A stretch of 64,000 nt of DNA from Candidatus Gastranaerophilales bacterium (GTDB lineage: Bacteria; Cyanobacteriota; Vampirovibrionia; Gastranaerophilales; Gastranaerophilaceae), in assembly GCA_944325575.1 (NCBI GenBank), contig CALVAR010000010.1:1-64000 (forward strand), read 5' to 3'. How positions within the stretch are numbered: the first letter of the stretch is position 1; the number at the start of each line of letters is the position of its first letter. This document shows, in pieces, positions 1 through 8,097 of the stretch. The notes beneath the pieces are model-generated. The model worked only from the letters and a program-made list of their open reading frames with translations. It was not told where the DNA came from and did not search any database. Position numbers and translations under genes: made by a program.

Positions 1-41
1 TTCGTACCTCGCTCCCCGGACTTTGTCCGTCCGAAAATCCG

Positions 42-269
42 CTTGATGAACCTGTGCAATAAACAAGTCCGTTTTTATCAGCAAGTCCAGCACAGGCAAC
101 AAGCGGAATCAGACGGGGCTGACTGAAAGGAACGCCCCTTGTGAGGGAAAACCACGCTTTTCCCGAACGTCTGATTTCAAGACAGTGCATGGGGTCACTT
201 CCGCAAAATGCTAGACTTGGCGTCACTCGCACTCCGTGTACACTTCTACAAGCGAAGCCGCCTCAAACA
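42..269 (+). repeat. Interspersed hairpin element, copy A (with cloverleaf insert)
   Basis: First of seven copies of one element in the window. It runs from CTTGATGAACC to CCTCAAACA and lacks the first 30 bases (the TTTCATATTGTC end) seen in the other copies, so it is 5'-truncated. It carries an extra module at about 104-181 that folds as a three-way junction: outer stem GAATCAGACG (106-115) with CGTCTGATTTC (168-178), and two inner hairpins, GGGGC/GCCCC (115-119 with 134-138) and GGGAAAA/TTTTCCC (145-151 with 158-164). No convincing gene lies in this stretch. Confidence 0.85.
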
Positions 270-278
270 ATATTTTTT

Positions 279-307
279 AACCCGTGCCGTCAGGAGCGGT
301 ACGGGTT
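279..307 (+). terminator. GC-rich hairpin, possible terminator or leader structure
   Basis: AACCCGT and ACGGGTT form a stem extended by CC/GG after a mismatch. It is followed by TTATTAAATTTATT, which is only a weak U-tract. It stands 27 bases upstream of the next start codon, so it could end a transcript from the left or shape the leader of that gene. Confidence 0.4.
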
Positions 308-334
308 TATTAAATTTATTAAATGGAAAATGCT

Positions 335-577
335 ATGACTACAATAATAGGTATAAAAGTTAATAACAGATTGCAAAATGCCCTGTATGTGCAGGAAATT
401 TTAACAAATTTCGGATGTGTAATAAAAACAAGAATAGGTCTGCACGAAGAAATCAATGGACAATGTTCTCCAAAGGGTTTGATTCTTTTGGAAATCATTG
501 ATGACCTTAAAGCAATTGAGATAGCCAACGCACTCTGCGATATCGAAGAAATCGAAATCCAGCAGATGAAATTCTAA
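335..577 (+). CDS. Small ACT-like protein, TM1266-type hydrogenase-system regulator family
   Basis: An 80-residue protein with the pattern of the small ferredoxin-fold/ACT-like regulators found beside iron-only hydrogenase maturation genes (TM1266 family): a beta strand (TTIIGIKVNNR), a helix with LTNFG, a strand reading IKTRIGLHE, and the central strand GLILLEIIDD before a last helix. The start at 335 is preferred over the in-frame ATG at 323 because GGA at 326-328 gives a Shine-Dalgarno six bases upstream, while 323 has none. No hydrogenase gene lies in the window, so the regulatory role is inferred from family only. It stands alone; the next gene is convergent and ends 6 bases away. Confidence 0.6.
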   Translation: MTTIIGIKVNNRLQNALYVQEILTNFGCVIKTRIGLHEEINGQCSPKGLILLEIIDDLKAIEIANALCDIEEIEIQQMKF

Positions 578-583
578 AATTCT

Positions 584-1603
584 CTATTCAAAATGAGAAG
601 ATGGCTCTGCCATGCTCAAAAGATTTTTGAAAGTTTTGATTGCTGATTTGTTGTGAAAACTCAATACACCTGATGAAACACGAAATACAGGAGATGTTCT
701 CATCATTCTTTTTTGAAAATCTTCTTGAGAAATTTTGCCCTGCTCGAGTTTTTTCTCATATTTTTTCTTGGTTGTAATGATGTTTAAATGAGGCAGGAAA
801 TAGCCCAATAATGCTGCCATAAATCCTATGCCGCCGAGTTTTACATATGCCTGTGATTTTTTAGCAAATTTTAAAAGAGAGTTGTTTTGGCCCAGTTCTT
901 TCAAGGCTTTTTCCAAATTAGCAAATGCCTCTGTATTGTTAGCCTGGGATTGTTTAAGAGCATTTAGTATTTCATCATTTTTTACAGCATTTGTAACCGC
1001 ATCCAGTTTGTCTGTAAAGCCCAATTTTTTGAATACTTTTCTTAAATTACCGCCATGTTTGTTAACTGTTTCAGAAAAGTTAACAAGAGCATTGTCCATA
1101 GACGCAAAATCTGAATACCAGTCAATAATCTGTTTTTGTGAAGTGAAATTAGAGCTCAATAATTTGCCCTGTCTGCCGATTTTGTAACGGTAATCACCGG
1201 TTGCTTTGTCTTTACCAAATTTAAAAAGAGGAGCGTCTGCATCACCCATTGTAATAATTGGAACACCTGATTTTTTTGATACAGCATAAGCTACGGCCTT
1301 GTTTATCAACGGAGCGCCTGCAGCAGATAAGGCTACCGCCGGTACATCACGTGTAATAACTTCTCGTCTTTCATCATTATCGCGGGATTTTACAAATCTG
1401 CCGCCCAACATAAACAATGTACCGACGAGAAAGAACATAAGTCTTGTCAAAGAGCCGTTTGCTTCTATATTGCATGCGTCTCCCAATCCTTCAAATATTC
1501 TTCTGGCAGTGCTTACATTTGGTGCAGCACCAAAAGATGTGTTGTTGCTCTTTGTTTTATTTGCCGCATAAGAGTGTGCGTTTGAATATGCCTGAATTTT
1601 CAT
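584..1603 (-). CDS. Uncharacterised membrane protein with N-terminal SFG signature
   Basis: A 339-residue protein not assignable to a named family. It begins with an Asn/Ser-rich stretch ending in SFG (residues 23-25). Membrane segments are likely at about 53-72 and 256-276, separated by a charged, helix-rich region (about 130-250). The C-terminus after the second segment is strongly basic (KKKYEKK). It overlaps the stop of the upstream gene as TAATG, so the two are translationally coupled. The pair look like paralogues: both have IE(A/N)NG followed by a leucine-rich segment, then a central soluble region and a membrane segment near the end. Function is unknown; a cell-envelope role is only a guess. 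Confidence 0.7.
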   Translation of the reverse strand: MKIQAYSNAHSYAANKTKSNNTSFGAAPNVSTARRIFEGLGDACNIEANGSLTRLMFFLVGTLFMLGGRFVKSRDNDERREVITRDVPAVALSAAGAPLINKAVAYAVSKKSGVPIITMGDADAPLFKFGKDKATGDYRYKIGRQGKLLSSNFTSQKQIIDWYSDFASMDNALVNFSETVNKHGGNLRKVFKKLGFTDKLDAVTNAVKNDEILNALKQSQANNTEAFANLEKALKELGQNNSLLKFAKKSQAYVKLGGIGFMAALLGYFLPHLNIITTKKKYEKKLEQGKISQEDFQKRMMRTSPVFRVSSGVLSFHNKSAIKTFKNLLSMAEPSSHFE

Positions 1604-2571
1604 TACACAGCCTCCTTTACTTGATTTTCTTTAGGAGCCTGTGCTGCTTGCGCAGCATTGTTGGCATCGTTTGCTTCACCGGTATTCAATCCGTCTTTGC
1701 CGGGGAACTTCTTAGATGTTTGATAAAGTTTTGGTACTAACATCAAAAATGCAGACAAAGCACTCACTGCCAAAATATTTGTTATGTTTCTCAAATCTTT
1801 AGCTTTTTTATGGAAACCTTTTATAAATTCTGATGCGGATTTATCTGTTTTTTGAGCTTTATTTGTAAAGTCATCAAGATAATTTGCCATATCTTTGAAA
1901 AAGTCTTTTACATTGTACTGTGCTTGTTCTCCAAGCTTGATAGTGCTTGCATTATCAAGGAACCTGCCGTTTGCTTTGTTCAATTTTGTAATTACCTGAT
2001 CGGCCTCTTTTCTTATTTTTCTTACGTCAGAACTTTTATTGCCCTTTTGCAGGTTCTGTTTCATTAATTCTTTGAGTCTGTCAACAAGAACTGTTTCATT
2101 CTTATAATCACCAAAAGCTTTATTGATAACTGTATCAACAAAATTATTTTTAGTTGCATTGGCATCTTTAAGATTTACATTTGTCTTTTGCATCAAAGAC
2201 TTAAAGCTTTCCAGAACTTTTGTTTGTACTTTAGCAGCTTTACCTCTCAACAGACCGGCTAAAGTAATTACGGTAAGCGGTACATAGAAGAAAGAAGGGC
2301 CGGATAACAGTTCTCTTACAAGCTCTTCTCTGCCTGCTTTATAATTTGGATGACCGAGTTCTTTGCTGTTTCTCATATAACCTTGAGCGGTACGGGGAGC
2401 CATCATACCCACGGTATCAATTGTTAAAAACTCTCCTAAAAAACCGTTATTTTCTATAAAAGAAGCTAATCCGACGGCAAGATTCCCGAAAGAAGGATTT
2501 TTCTTTCGTCGGTCGTACTCCGCATTGTTATTATTAATACTTCTGGCGTAACTTATTTGTTGTAACTTCAT
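1603..2571 (-). CDS. Uncharacterised membrane protein with N-terminal SFG signature (paralogue of neighbour)
   Basis: A 322-residue protein starting MKLQQISYARS. This start has a good ribosome site (GGGAAGAA directly before ATG) and gives the same N-terminal style as its neighbour; the longer in-frame ATG at 2652 has no such site. SFG is at residues 27-29. Hydrophobic segments are at about 92-109 and 262-284, enclosing a lysine-rich helical region. The tail after the last segment is rich in Asn, Ala and Gln. It is first in a two-gene unit with the gene at 584-1603. No known domain was recognised. Confidence 0.7.
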   Translation of the reverse strand: MKLQQISYARSINNNNAEYDRRKKNPSFGNLAVGLASFIENNGFLGEFLTIDTVGMMAPRTAQGYMRNSKELGHPNYKAGREELVRELLSGPSFFYVPLTVITLAGLLRGKAAKVQTKVLESFKSLMQKTNVNLKDANATKNNFVDTVINKAFGDYKNETVLVDRLKELMKQNLQKGNKSSDVRKIRKEADQVITKLNKANGRFLDNASTIKLGEQAQYNVKDFFKDMANYLDDFTNKAQKTDKSASEFIKGFHKKAKDLRNITNILAVSALSAFLMLVPKLYQTSKKFPGKDGLNTGEANDANNAAQAAQAPKENQVKEAV

Positions 2572-2880
2572 TTCTTCCCTACCAAGGTCTACATAAATAG
2601 TTAAAGCAAAACAGTGATGAAAATTGCTAACTGGTAACGAATATTTTAACATATATTAACAAATATGTGTACCCTTTACACTTATTTTTAGCCGTTTTAT
2701 TAAGTAATGTTAAGAATGTAGCAGATAAAAAGACCCCTTATAACTACTATTTTTGTAGTGTTTAGGGCTTTTTGCATTTGTTGTAAAAATGTTAAACAAA
2801 ATCACCCTTAGCAAAAAAAGTTTTTTTTGATTTATAATAATTCTGAATAGTAAGTGTCAATTAATAAAGGAAAAATTTGA
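2572..2880. other. Divergent intergenic region
   Basis: This 309-base AT-rich region separates two divergently read genes and must hold both promoters. At about 2731-2772 there is a weak imperfect hairpin (CTAC/GTAG inside CCCT/AGGG) followed by TTTTT. ACATAT/ATATGT form a small inverted repeat near 2650-2670. No gene was seen. Confidence 0.5.
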
Positions 2881-3945
2881 ATGTCCGAAGCAATGCAAAT
2901 AGGTATCCCCAGAGCCATGTCTTATTACAATTACTTCCCGTTCTGGTACGGATTTTTTGAAGATTTGGGTATAGAAATTGTAATTTCAGATAAAACAACA
3001 AAACAAACCATGTCGTCAGGTTCTGCTCTGGTTGTATCAGAGACATGCCTGCCCATAAAAGTTTATGTCGGACATATCCTCAATCTGCTTGAAAAAGGCG
3101 TAGACAAAATTTTTATACCTTCTATTCAGTCTATTGACCACAAAATTTACAACTGTTCAAAAATCAGAGGACTCCCCGATTTAATAAAAAATGTTGTAAA
3201 ACAAGATTTTACAATTATAGATGCAACTCTTGACAAATCCGCTAAAAATCAGGGTTTGTATGAATTTTTAAAAGAAGCTGTCGCACCTTTTGGCATAACT
3301 GACGAAAAAAGAATCAAAAAAGCGTCAAAAGAAGGCTGGAAAGTAATGAACAATTTTAAAATCATGCTAAACTCCGGACTCTCTTTTGAAAAAGCATTGA
3401 GTTATGCAAAAAAAGGACAGGTTGTAATTACAAACAATCAAAAATCTTATCCTATTTCCGTTGCAATTCTTGCTCACAATTACAATCTTTATGATGAAAG
3501 AATTTCAATGAAAATTTTTGACAAGCTTGAAAAGCTTGACGTAAAAACTTATACAGCAGAGCAACTGTCTATTGAACAATTAAAAGAAGGCATCTGCTCT
3601 ATGGATTCAAAACTGTACTGGGCAAACGAGTATGAAATGACAGGCGCTGCAGGTCACTATTTGCAGGACAACAACATTGACGGCATAATTACAATCAATG
3701 CTTTTGGCTGCGGCCCTGACTCTATTATGGTAGAAAGAATCTCACGTGCCGCAAGAAAATTCAACAAACCTGTTTTGAATCTTTCCGTTGACGAGCAAAC
3801 AGGTGAAGCCGGATTTGTTACAAGAATTGAAGCTTTCACTGATATGCTCTTCCGCAAAAAACGTGCAAGCATTATAAATAAAATTGATATAAAAGAAGAA
3901 ACAAAAACTTCTTTGGAACCTGAAATAAAAATTTCTAAAAAGTAA
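2881..3945 (+). CDS. Acyl-CoA dehydratase activase-related protein (DUF2229 / HgdB-like)
   Basis: A 354-residue protein of the family whose members resemble the dehydratase-like part of large 2-hydroxyacyl-CoA dehydratase activases. Typical features are the start IGIPRAM, the motif SETCLPIK with Cys56, a repeated FIPSIQS-like strand, and INAFGCGPDS with a cysteine at about 277, candidate iron-sulfur ligands. The start has AAAGGA nine bases upstream. The activase (BadF/HgdC-type ATPase) half that is often fused or adjacent is absent here, so the exact reaction cannot be named. It precedes two WYL regulators on the same strand with an 18-base gap. Confidence 0.75.
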   Translation: MSEAMQIGIPRAMSYYNYFPFWYGFFEDLGIEIVISDKTTKQTMSSGSALVVSETCLPIKVYVGHILNLLEKGVDKIFIPSIQSIDHKIYNCSKIRGLPDLIKNVVKQDFTIIDATLDKSAKNQGLYEFLKEAVAPFGITDEKRIKKASKEGWKVMNNFKIMLNSGLSFEKALSYAKKGQVVITNNQKSYPISVAILAHNYNLYDERISMKIFDKLEKLDVKTYTAEQLSIEQLKEGICSMDSKLYWANEYEMTGAAGHYLQDNNIDGIITINAFGCGPDSIMVERISRAARKFNKPVLNLSVDEQTGEAGFVTRIEAFTDMLFRKKRASIINKIDIKEETKTSLEPEIKISKK

Positions 3946-3963
3946 CATAAATGCGGGAGGAAT

Positions 3964-4935
3964 ATGAAGCCTGAAAAGGAAAAGTATCTTGCGCCCGATA
4001 GTAATATCAGCAAAACCGGCTATCGTGCTTTGTTTGTGCTATTTAAACTTATGGAATTGCCGAGAACCAGAGATGAGATTTTAGAGCTTTTTTCTAAAGA
4101 TCCGATTTTAAAACATGACATCTCAAAAGATACGGTAACTATTACCGTCAATACTCTTAAAAAAGCTGGCTGTATAATAAGCAGACCGTCACAAAGAACC
4201 TCTAACAAATATGTTTTAAAATCACATCCTTTTAACCTGCATTTTTCTATGGAAAATATTGATGCACTACAAGCTTTAAGAGAAAGTATTATTACCTTTC
4301 AGGATTTATATCTTTTGATTTATTTGAACAATTTTTATATAAAAATTGCACATCTTGCACCGGATGAAGAAACAAAAAACATCTTGATATATAAACATCC
4401 GCTTACGGAAATAAATTATGATATCCTAAACGAACTTGTAATCTACGCAAGGATAAAAAAGCCCATAAACATATGCTACGACTCTCCGGAAAATAAAAAA
4501 GAAAATCTTGATTTTATACCTGAATACCTGACATTTGAAAGCGAAAAACTATATGTTTGGGGATACTGCAAAAAATATGATGAATTTGCTTATTTAAGAG
4601 TAGACAGAATAAAAAGAGTAAATCTTATCACGGCATACTCCGTGCCCGAGGAAAATATAGAATTTAAAAAACCCGTAGAAACGGTTGTGTATAAATTAAA
4701 AGGATACAGTGCTTTAATGTACGGCGAAAATAAAGAAGAAACTGTTACATATGAAGATAAAAACAGCGAATATCCTCTTACAATAAGTGCAGAAGTATCT
4801 AACAGGTTCAACTTTTTTCAAAGAATACTTTCATACGGAACAGATTGCCTGATTATTTCTCCGGAATCTGCAAAAGCAGAGTTAAAAGAGCATTTGAAAA
4901 ATATCAAAGCGGGGTATGAAAATGAAAAATACTAA
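3964..4935 (+). CDS. WYL-domain transcriptional regulator
   Basis: A 323-residue regulator. Residues about 15-90 form a winged-helix domain (TGYRALFVLFKLME, then NTLKKAGCII). The WYL ligand-sensing domain follows, with its clearest strand pair around residues 190-215 (LYVWGYCKKYDEFAYLRVDRI). A WCX-like C-terminal region completes the usual layout. It overlaps the next gene, which encodes a second protein of the same architecture. The tandem arrangement recalls PafBC, where two WYL proteins act as a heterodimer; that they do so here is inference. The start at 3964 has GGGAGG eight bases upstream. Confidence 0.8.
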   Translation: MKPEKEKYLAPDSNISKTGYRALFVLFKLMELPRTRDEILELFSKDPILKHDISKDTVTITVNTLKKAGCIISRPSQRTSNKYVLKSHPFNLHFSMENIDALQALRESIITFQDLYLLIYLNNFYIKIAHLAPDEETKNILIYKHPLTEINYDILNELVIYARIKKPINICYDSPENKKENLDFIPEYLTFESEKLYVWGYCKKYDEFAYLRVDRIKRVNLITAYSVPEENIEFKKPVETVVYKLKGYSALMYGENKEETVTYEDKNSEYPLTISAEVSNRFNFFQRILSYGTDCLIISPESAKAELKEHLKNIKAGYENEKY

Positions 4936-5830
4936 AATTTCCAATGCCGGCTACAGAGTATTAGAAATATTGAAAGAACTGACAAACCGCCCTCTTTCTC
5001 CGGACGAGATGCTCCGATATCTGGAATCCGCTACCGATTATCTTTACAGAAAAGAACTCGTTCTTAAATATTTAAATACTCTGAAATTATTAAACATCGA
5101 TATAGAAAAAACAGACGGCAAGTATTTTATAAAAAGGGGTATTGAGTGTATAGATCTGGACAAAAATGATTTGTCGGTAATGCTTTTTATCAGAAAGTAT
5201 ATAGATACAATCGGGCATGAAAGTTTTAAAAATAATATAGAAGAGTCTTTGCAGATTATAGAACGCTGTTTTTCAAACAAGGTTCTTGATTGTATAAAAA
5301 CAAATACAATAAAACCTTACACCCCTAAAAAATCATTGATTATAAAAGATGAAAATGTTAAAAAGTTCGAAAAATACTGCCACGACGGTCTCGGACTCGA
5401 ACTAAAATATGAAAACTATCAATCCGATAACAAAGATAATTTATACAAAATTGCTCCGTTAAAAGTTGTATATAAAAGAGGCAAGGCTGTATTAATAGCC
5501 TACGACCAGAAAGACAACGATTACAAAGAATTTGTGCTCGAGAACATTATGGATGTAAAACAAAAACCGCAAAAACAGGTCAAAGGTTCTCCTTCTTCAG
5601 TCTTATTTAAACTTAAAGGCAGACTGGCAAAATCATATATGCTCAAAAAGGGAGAAATGCTTCTGGAAACAGGAGACGACTTTATAATAATTTCCAATAA
5701 AAACGAAGACAGAGAACTTTTGATAAGAAGACTCCTGAGATATTATGACAAGTGTGAAATTTTATATCCGAAAACATGCCGGGAAAGAATCGTAGAACTG
5801 ATAAACGAAATGGAAGCAGTGTATGCCTGA
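4922..5830 (+). CDS. Second WYL-domain-like regulator (tandem partner)
   Basis: A 302-residue protein starting MKNTKISNAGYRVLEILKEL, parallel to the preceding protein in layout: a winged helix at about 5-75 and a WYL-like sensing domain near 178-220 (APLKVVYKRGKAVLIAYDQ). The start overlaps the end of the preceding gene by 14 bases; the ribosome site GGGGT lies just before it. The WYL core is less well kept than in its partner, so it may depend on that partner for sensing. It overlaps yraN by 8 bases, making three coupled genes. Confidence 0.7.
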   Translation: MKNTKISNAGYRVLEILKELTNRPLSPDEMLRYLESATDYLYRKELVLKYLNTLKLLNIDIEKTDGKYFIKRGIECIDLDKNDLSVMLFIRKYIDTIGHESFKNNIEESLQIIERCFSNKVLDCIKTNTIKPYTPKKSLIIKDENVKKFEKYCHDGLGLELKYENYQSDNKDNLYKIAPLKVVYKRGKAVLIAYDQKDNDYKEFVLENIMDVKQKPQKQVKGSPSSVLFKLKGRLAKSYMLKKGEMLLETGDDFIIISNKNEDRELLIRRLLRYYDKCEILYPKTCRERIVELINEMEAVYA

Positions 5831-6200
5831 GACGACATCGAACAAAACAAAAGGAAAACTTGGAGAGCAGGCAGCAGCAAAGTATCTTGAAAAACAGGGA
5901 TATAAAATACTGGAAAAAAATTACCGATATTCTCGTTATGCGGAGATTGATATTGTTGCAAAAGACAAAGATACAATTGTTTTTGTAGAGGTAAAAACAC
6001 GCTCAAATACAGCATTCGGGCATCCGTTTGAGGCGGTAAACAGTGCCAAAATCACAAATATTTTTAAAGCCGGTCTTTATTACCTTAAAAACACAAAAGA
6101 AAATTATAAAAAATACCGCATAGACATAATTTCGATAATAGGGGATTTACAAAATAATAATCCCAAAATCGAACATCTAAAAAATATCAGCCTGAATTAG
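5823..6200 (+). CDS. yraN: YraN family protein (UPF0102, predicted endonuclease-like)
   Basis: A 125-residue protein with the family hallmarks: KGKLGEQAAAKYLEKQGY at the N-terminus, then EID at residues 41-43 and EVKTR at 56-60, the acidic and lysine pattern of PD-(D/E)XK-type folds. Length fits the family (about 120). Its function is not settled in any organism; a link with Holliday-junction or DNA processing has been proposed from the fold. The start codon overlaps the stop of the preceding WYL gene, so it is part of that transcript. Confidence 0.88.
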   Translation: MPETTSNKTKGKLGEQAAAKYLEKQGYKILEKNYRYSRYAEIDIVAKDKDTIVFVEVKTRSNTAFGHPFEAVNSAKITNIFKAGLYYLKNTKENYKKYRIDIISIIGDLQNNNPKIEHLKNISLN

Positions 6201-6213
6201 AAAATTTAAAAAA

Positions 6214-6459
6214 TTACTTTTTAGCCATTGCTTTATATTTTGCAGCAAGCTGATTATACTGTTCAACCTGTGCTACGGCAAAACGGCTGAGAAGATCATA
6301 TTTTGCATTTAATTTGTCATATTCTTCACGGGAAACAGTACCTGAAGAAAAAGCAGGAGTATTGTTAGAAGGAGTTTCTTTTTGCTGAGGCGTCTGCGAT
6401 TTTCCAAAACTTCTCAAAGGTTGGCATGATAAAGCATTTGTGGAAAAACTTACTTGCAT
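6214..6459 (-). CDS. Small hypothetical protein with N-terminal SFG signature
   Basis: An 81-residue protein, no known domain. It has a short N-terminal stretch ending in SFG (residues 17-19), a Pro/Ser/Thr-rich linker (about 22-40), and a helical C-terminus (SREEYDKLNAKYDLLSRF onward) likely to form a coiled coil. A strong ribosome site (AGGAGAA) precedes the ATG. It shares the N-terminal signature with the membrane proteins at 584-2571, although the rest of the protein is unrelated and has no membrane segment. It is convergent with yraN. Confidence 0.6.
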   Translation of the reverse strand: MQVSFSTNALSCQPLRSFGKSQTPQQKETPSNNTPAFSSGTVSREEYDKLNAKYDLLSRFAVAQVEQYNQLAAKYKAMAKK

Positions 6460-6671
6460 CGTTTATTCTCCTTTCTCCTATTTAAAGTACACTTTCTCTC
6501 CAGCCTTTTAATTATAACTCGTAGTACATATAATTTCAATAATCTTTACAAATGATTCGGTGCAATATAGAAAATTTATAAATATATCTGATAAACTAAA
6601 TTATTTTTTGTTAATTACTTTGTAAAGTTATTTTAAATATAAAGTTTATTGCCGTGATATATGTCTAAATT

Positions 6672-6936
6672 TGTCTGAGGCGGCCTCGCTTGTACTCAAA
6701 AGTATCCTGATATGTACGGCTCGTAAACTCGTCTATATCTCAAGCTGGCCGTGGTACACACTCTGCCGAATAAATATGCCGGTGGCATATTTATGAGAGG
6801 TAGCGAGGCCACATAAGCATAAATATAGCTAAAGTGACCCCATGCACTTGTTAGCTGTGCCGGACTTGTTGGTAAAAATGGGCTTGTTTATTGCACAGGT
6901 TCAATAAGTAGCCGGAGTCAGTTGACAATATGAAAT
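6672..6936 (-). repeat. Interspersed hairpin element, copy B (two hairpin modules inserted)
   Basis: Minus-strand copy from TTTCATATTGTC (6936) to CCTCAGACA (6672). It differs from the plain 174-bp form by two insertions. One, at about 6692-6745, is the module with GAGTTTACGAGCC and AGGATACTTTTGAGTAC. The other contains an 11-bp perfect stem, ATAAATATGCC/GGCATATTTAT (6770-6794), between the conserved flanks ACTCTGCCG and GAGAGGTA. The stretch 6460-6671 before it is plain AT-rich sequence with no gene seen. Confidence 0.85.
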
Positions 6937-7005
6937 TTCGTAAAATTGCCCGTGCAAATTATTTTTAGTAAAATTTAGACAGATAGCAATACTCGGGGGA
7001 ATATA

Positions 7006-8097
7006 TTGAAAGCACTAACTTTAAAAGCTACGGCAGTAGGAAGCCTGCCTCACAAAAATCCGGAAGAAGCCGTTGATTTGATTTTTAACAAGTTTAAAGA
7101 AATACCTTTCTGGCCGCAGCTTGCAGGCGTTGACAGGCATGAGGACATGACAGTCCAATATATACAGGGCATCCCGGGTATAAAATTTGATGAAAAACAA
7201 TCCAAATATATATATGACGCGCAGTCCGATGAGTTTTTTACGGAACTTGAAGACTTTTTTATGGACTATGAAGCCATAGTAAACGAAAAAGATTTTACAA
7301 ACCTCGAAAAATATGCAATCACAAAACCCTACACAAGCGCAATTCCGCTTTATCTTGAAAAAATTAAAAACGGCGGATATTCATTTGCAAAATGCCATAT
7401 AATAGGACCTTTCACCTGGGGAACAAGTCTTTGTGACAGCGAGGGTGTCTGCGCATTTTATGATGAAACATACAGAGAAGTATTAACAAAGGGTTTGACT
7501 CTAAAGGCAATATGGCAGATTGAACAGCTGAAAAAAATTAATCCGGAAATAACAACGATTATGTTTATGGATGAGCCTGTCATGTCACAGCTCGGGACAT
7601 CGGCATTTATTACCGTGAAAAAAGAAGAGATAATAGAAATGCTTGCAGAAGTAATAAACGTTATAAAAGACTTTGGCGCAATGAGCGCAATACACTGCTG
7701 CGGCAAATCTGACTGGTCGGTTCTTGTCGATGCGGGAGTCGACATCATAAACTTTGATGCATTTGCATATTCAAAAAGCCTCGGTGCTTATGTAAAAGAT
7801 ATGGAAAATTTCCTGAAAAAAGGCGGTTACATTGCCTGGGGTATTGTTCCGACACTTGATAAAGATGCATTAGAAAAAACAAACATAGAAGAGCTGGAAA
7901 ACAAATTTGAAGATGCGGTTGATGATCTTGTAAAAAAATCAAAGGGAAACATTGAAAGAGATTTGATAATAAAACAGAGCTTTTTTACACCATCCTGCGG
8001 TGCGGGAGGTCTGTCCATGGAGCTTGCGCAAAAAGCAATGTCTCTTGTTAATGAAATTTCTTTCAAATTAAAAGAGAAATACGGGGTATCTGATTAA
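7006..8097 (+). CDS. Core-MetE-type methionine synthase-like protein
   Basis: A 363-residue protein equal to the catalytic C-terminal half of cobalamin-independent methionine synthase (MetE), without the N-terminal folate-binding half. It starts at TTG with GGGGGA upstream; the family opening TAVGSLPH follows at once. Zinc-ligand candidates are His230 and Cys232 in IHCCGKSDW and Cys331 in TPSCGAGG; the usual glutamate position reads Asp251 in INFDAF. Stand-alone core-MetE proteins are known to take methyl groups from corrinoid proteins rather than from methyl-folate, which suits the CooC-like gene that follows (overlap TAATG). Methyl donor here is inference. It could instead be a related UROD/MetE-like methyltransferase. 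Confidence 0.72.
   Translation: MKALTLKATAVGSLPHKNPEEAVDLIFNKFKEIPFWPQLAGVDRHEDMTVQYIQGIPGIKFDEKQSKYIYDAQSDEFFTELEDFFMDYEAIVNEKDFTNLEKYAITKPYTSAIPLYLEKIKNGGYSFAKCHIIGPFTWGTSLCDSEGVCAFYDETYREVLTKGLTLKAIWQIEQLKKINPEITTIMFMDEPVMSQLGTSAFITVKKEEIIEMLAEVINVIKDFGAMSAIHCCGKSDWSVLVDAGVDIINFDAFAYSKSLGAYVKDMENFLKKGGYIAWGIVPTLDKDALEKTNIEELENKFEDAVDDLVKKSKGNIERDLIIKQSFFTPSCGAGGLSMELAQKAMSLVNEISFKLKEKYGVSD

Noticed and set aside
141-338. 65-residue frame across repeat A
   Set aside because: It lies entirely in the repeat element and leader hairpin, has no ribosome site and occurs as chance frames in other copies.
7006-8097. Uroporphyrinogen decarboxylase
   Set aside because: The start GSLPH, the HxC and the TPSCG zinc positions fit the MetE branch better, and no UroD motif is seen.
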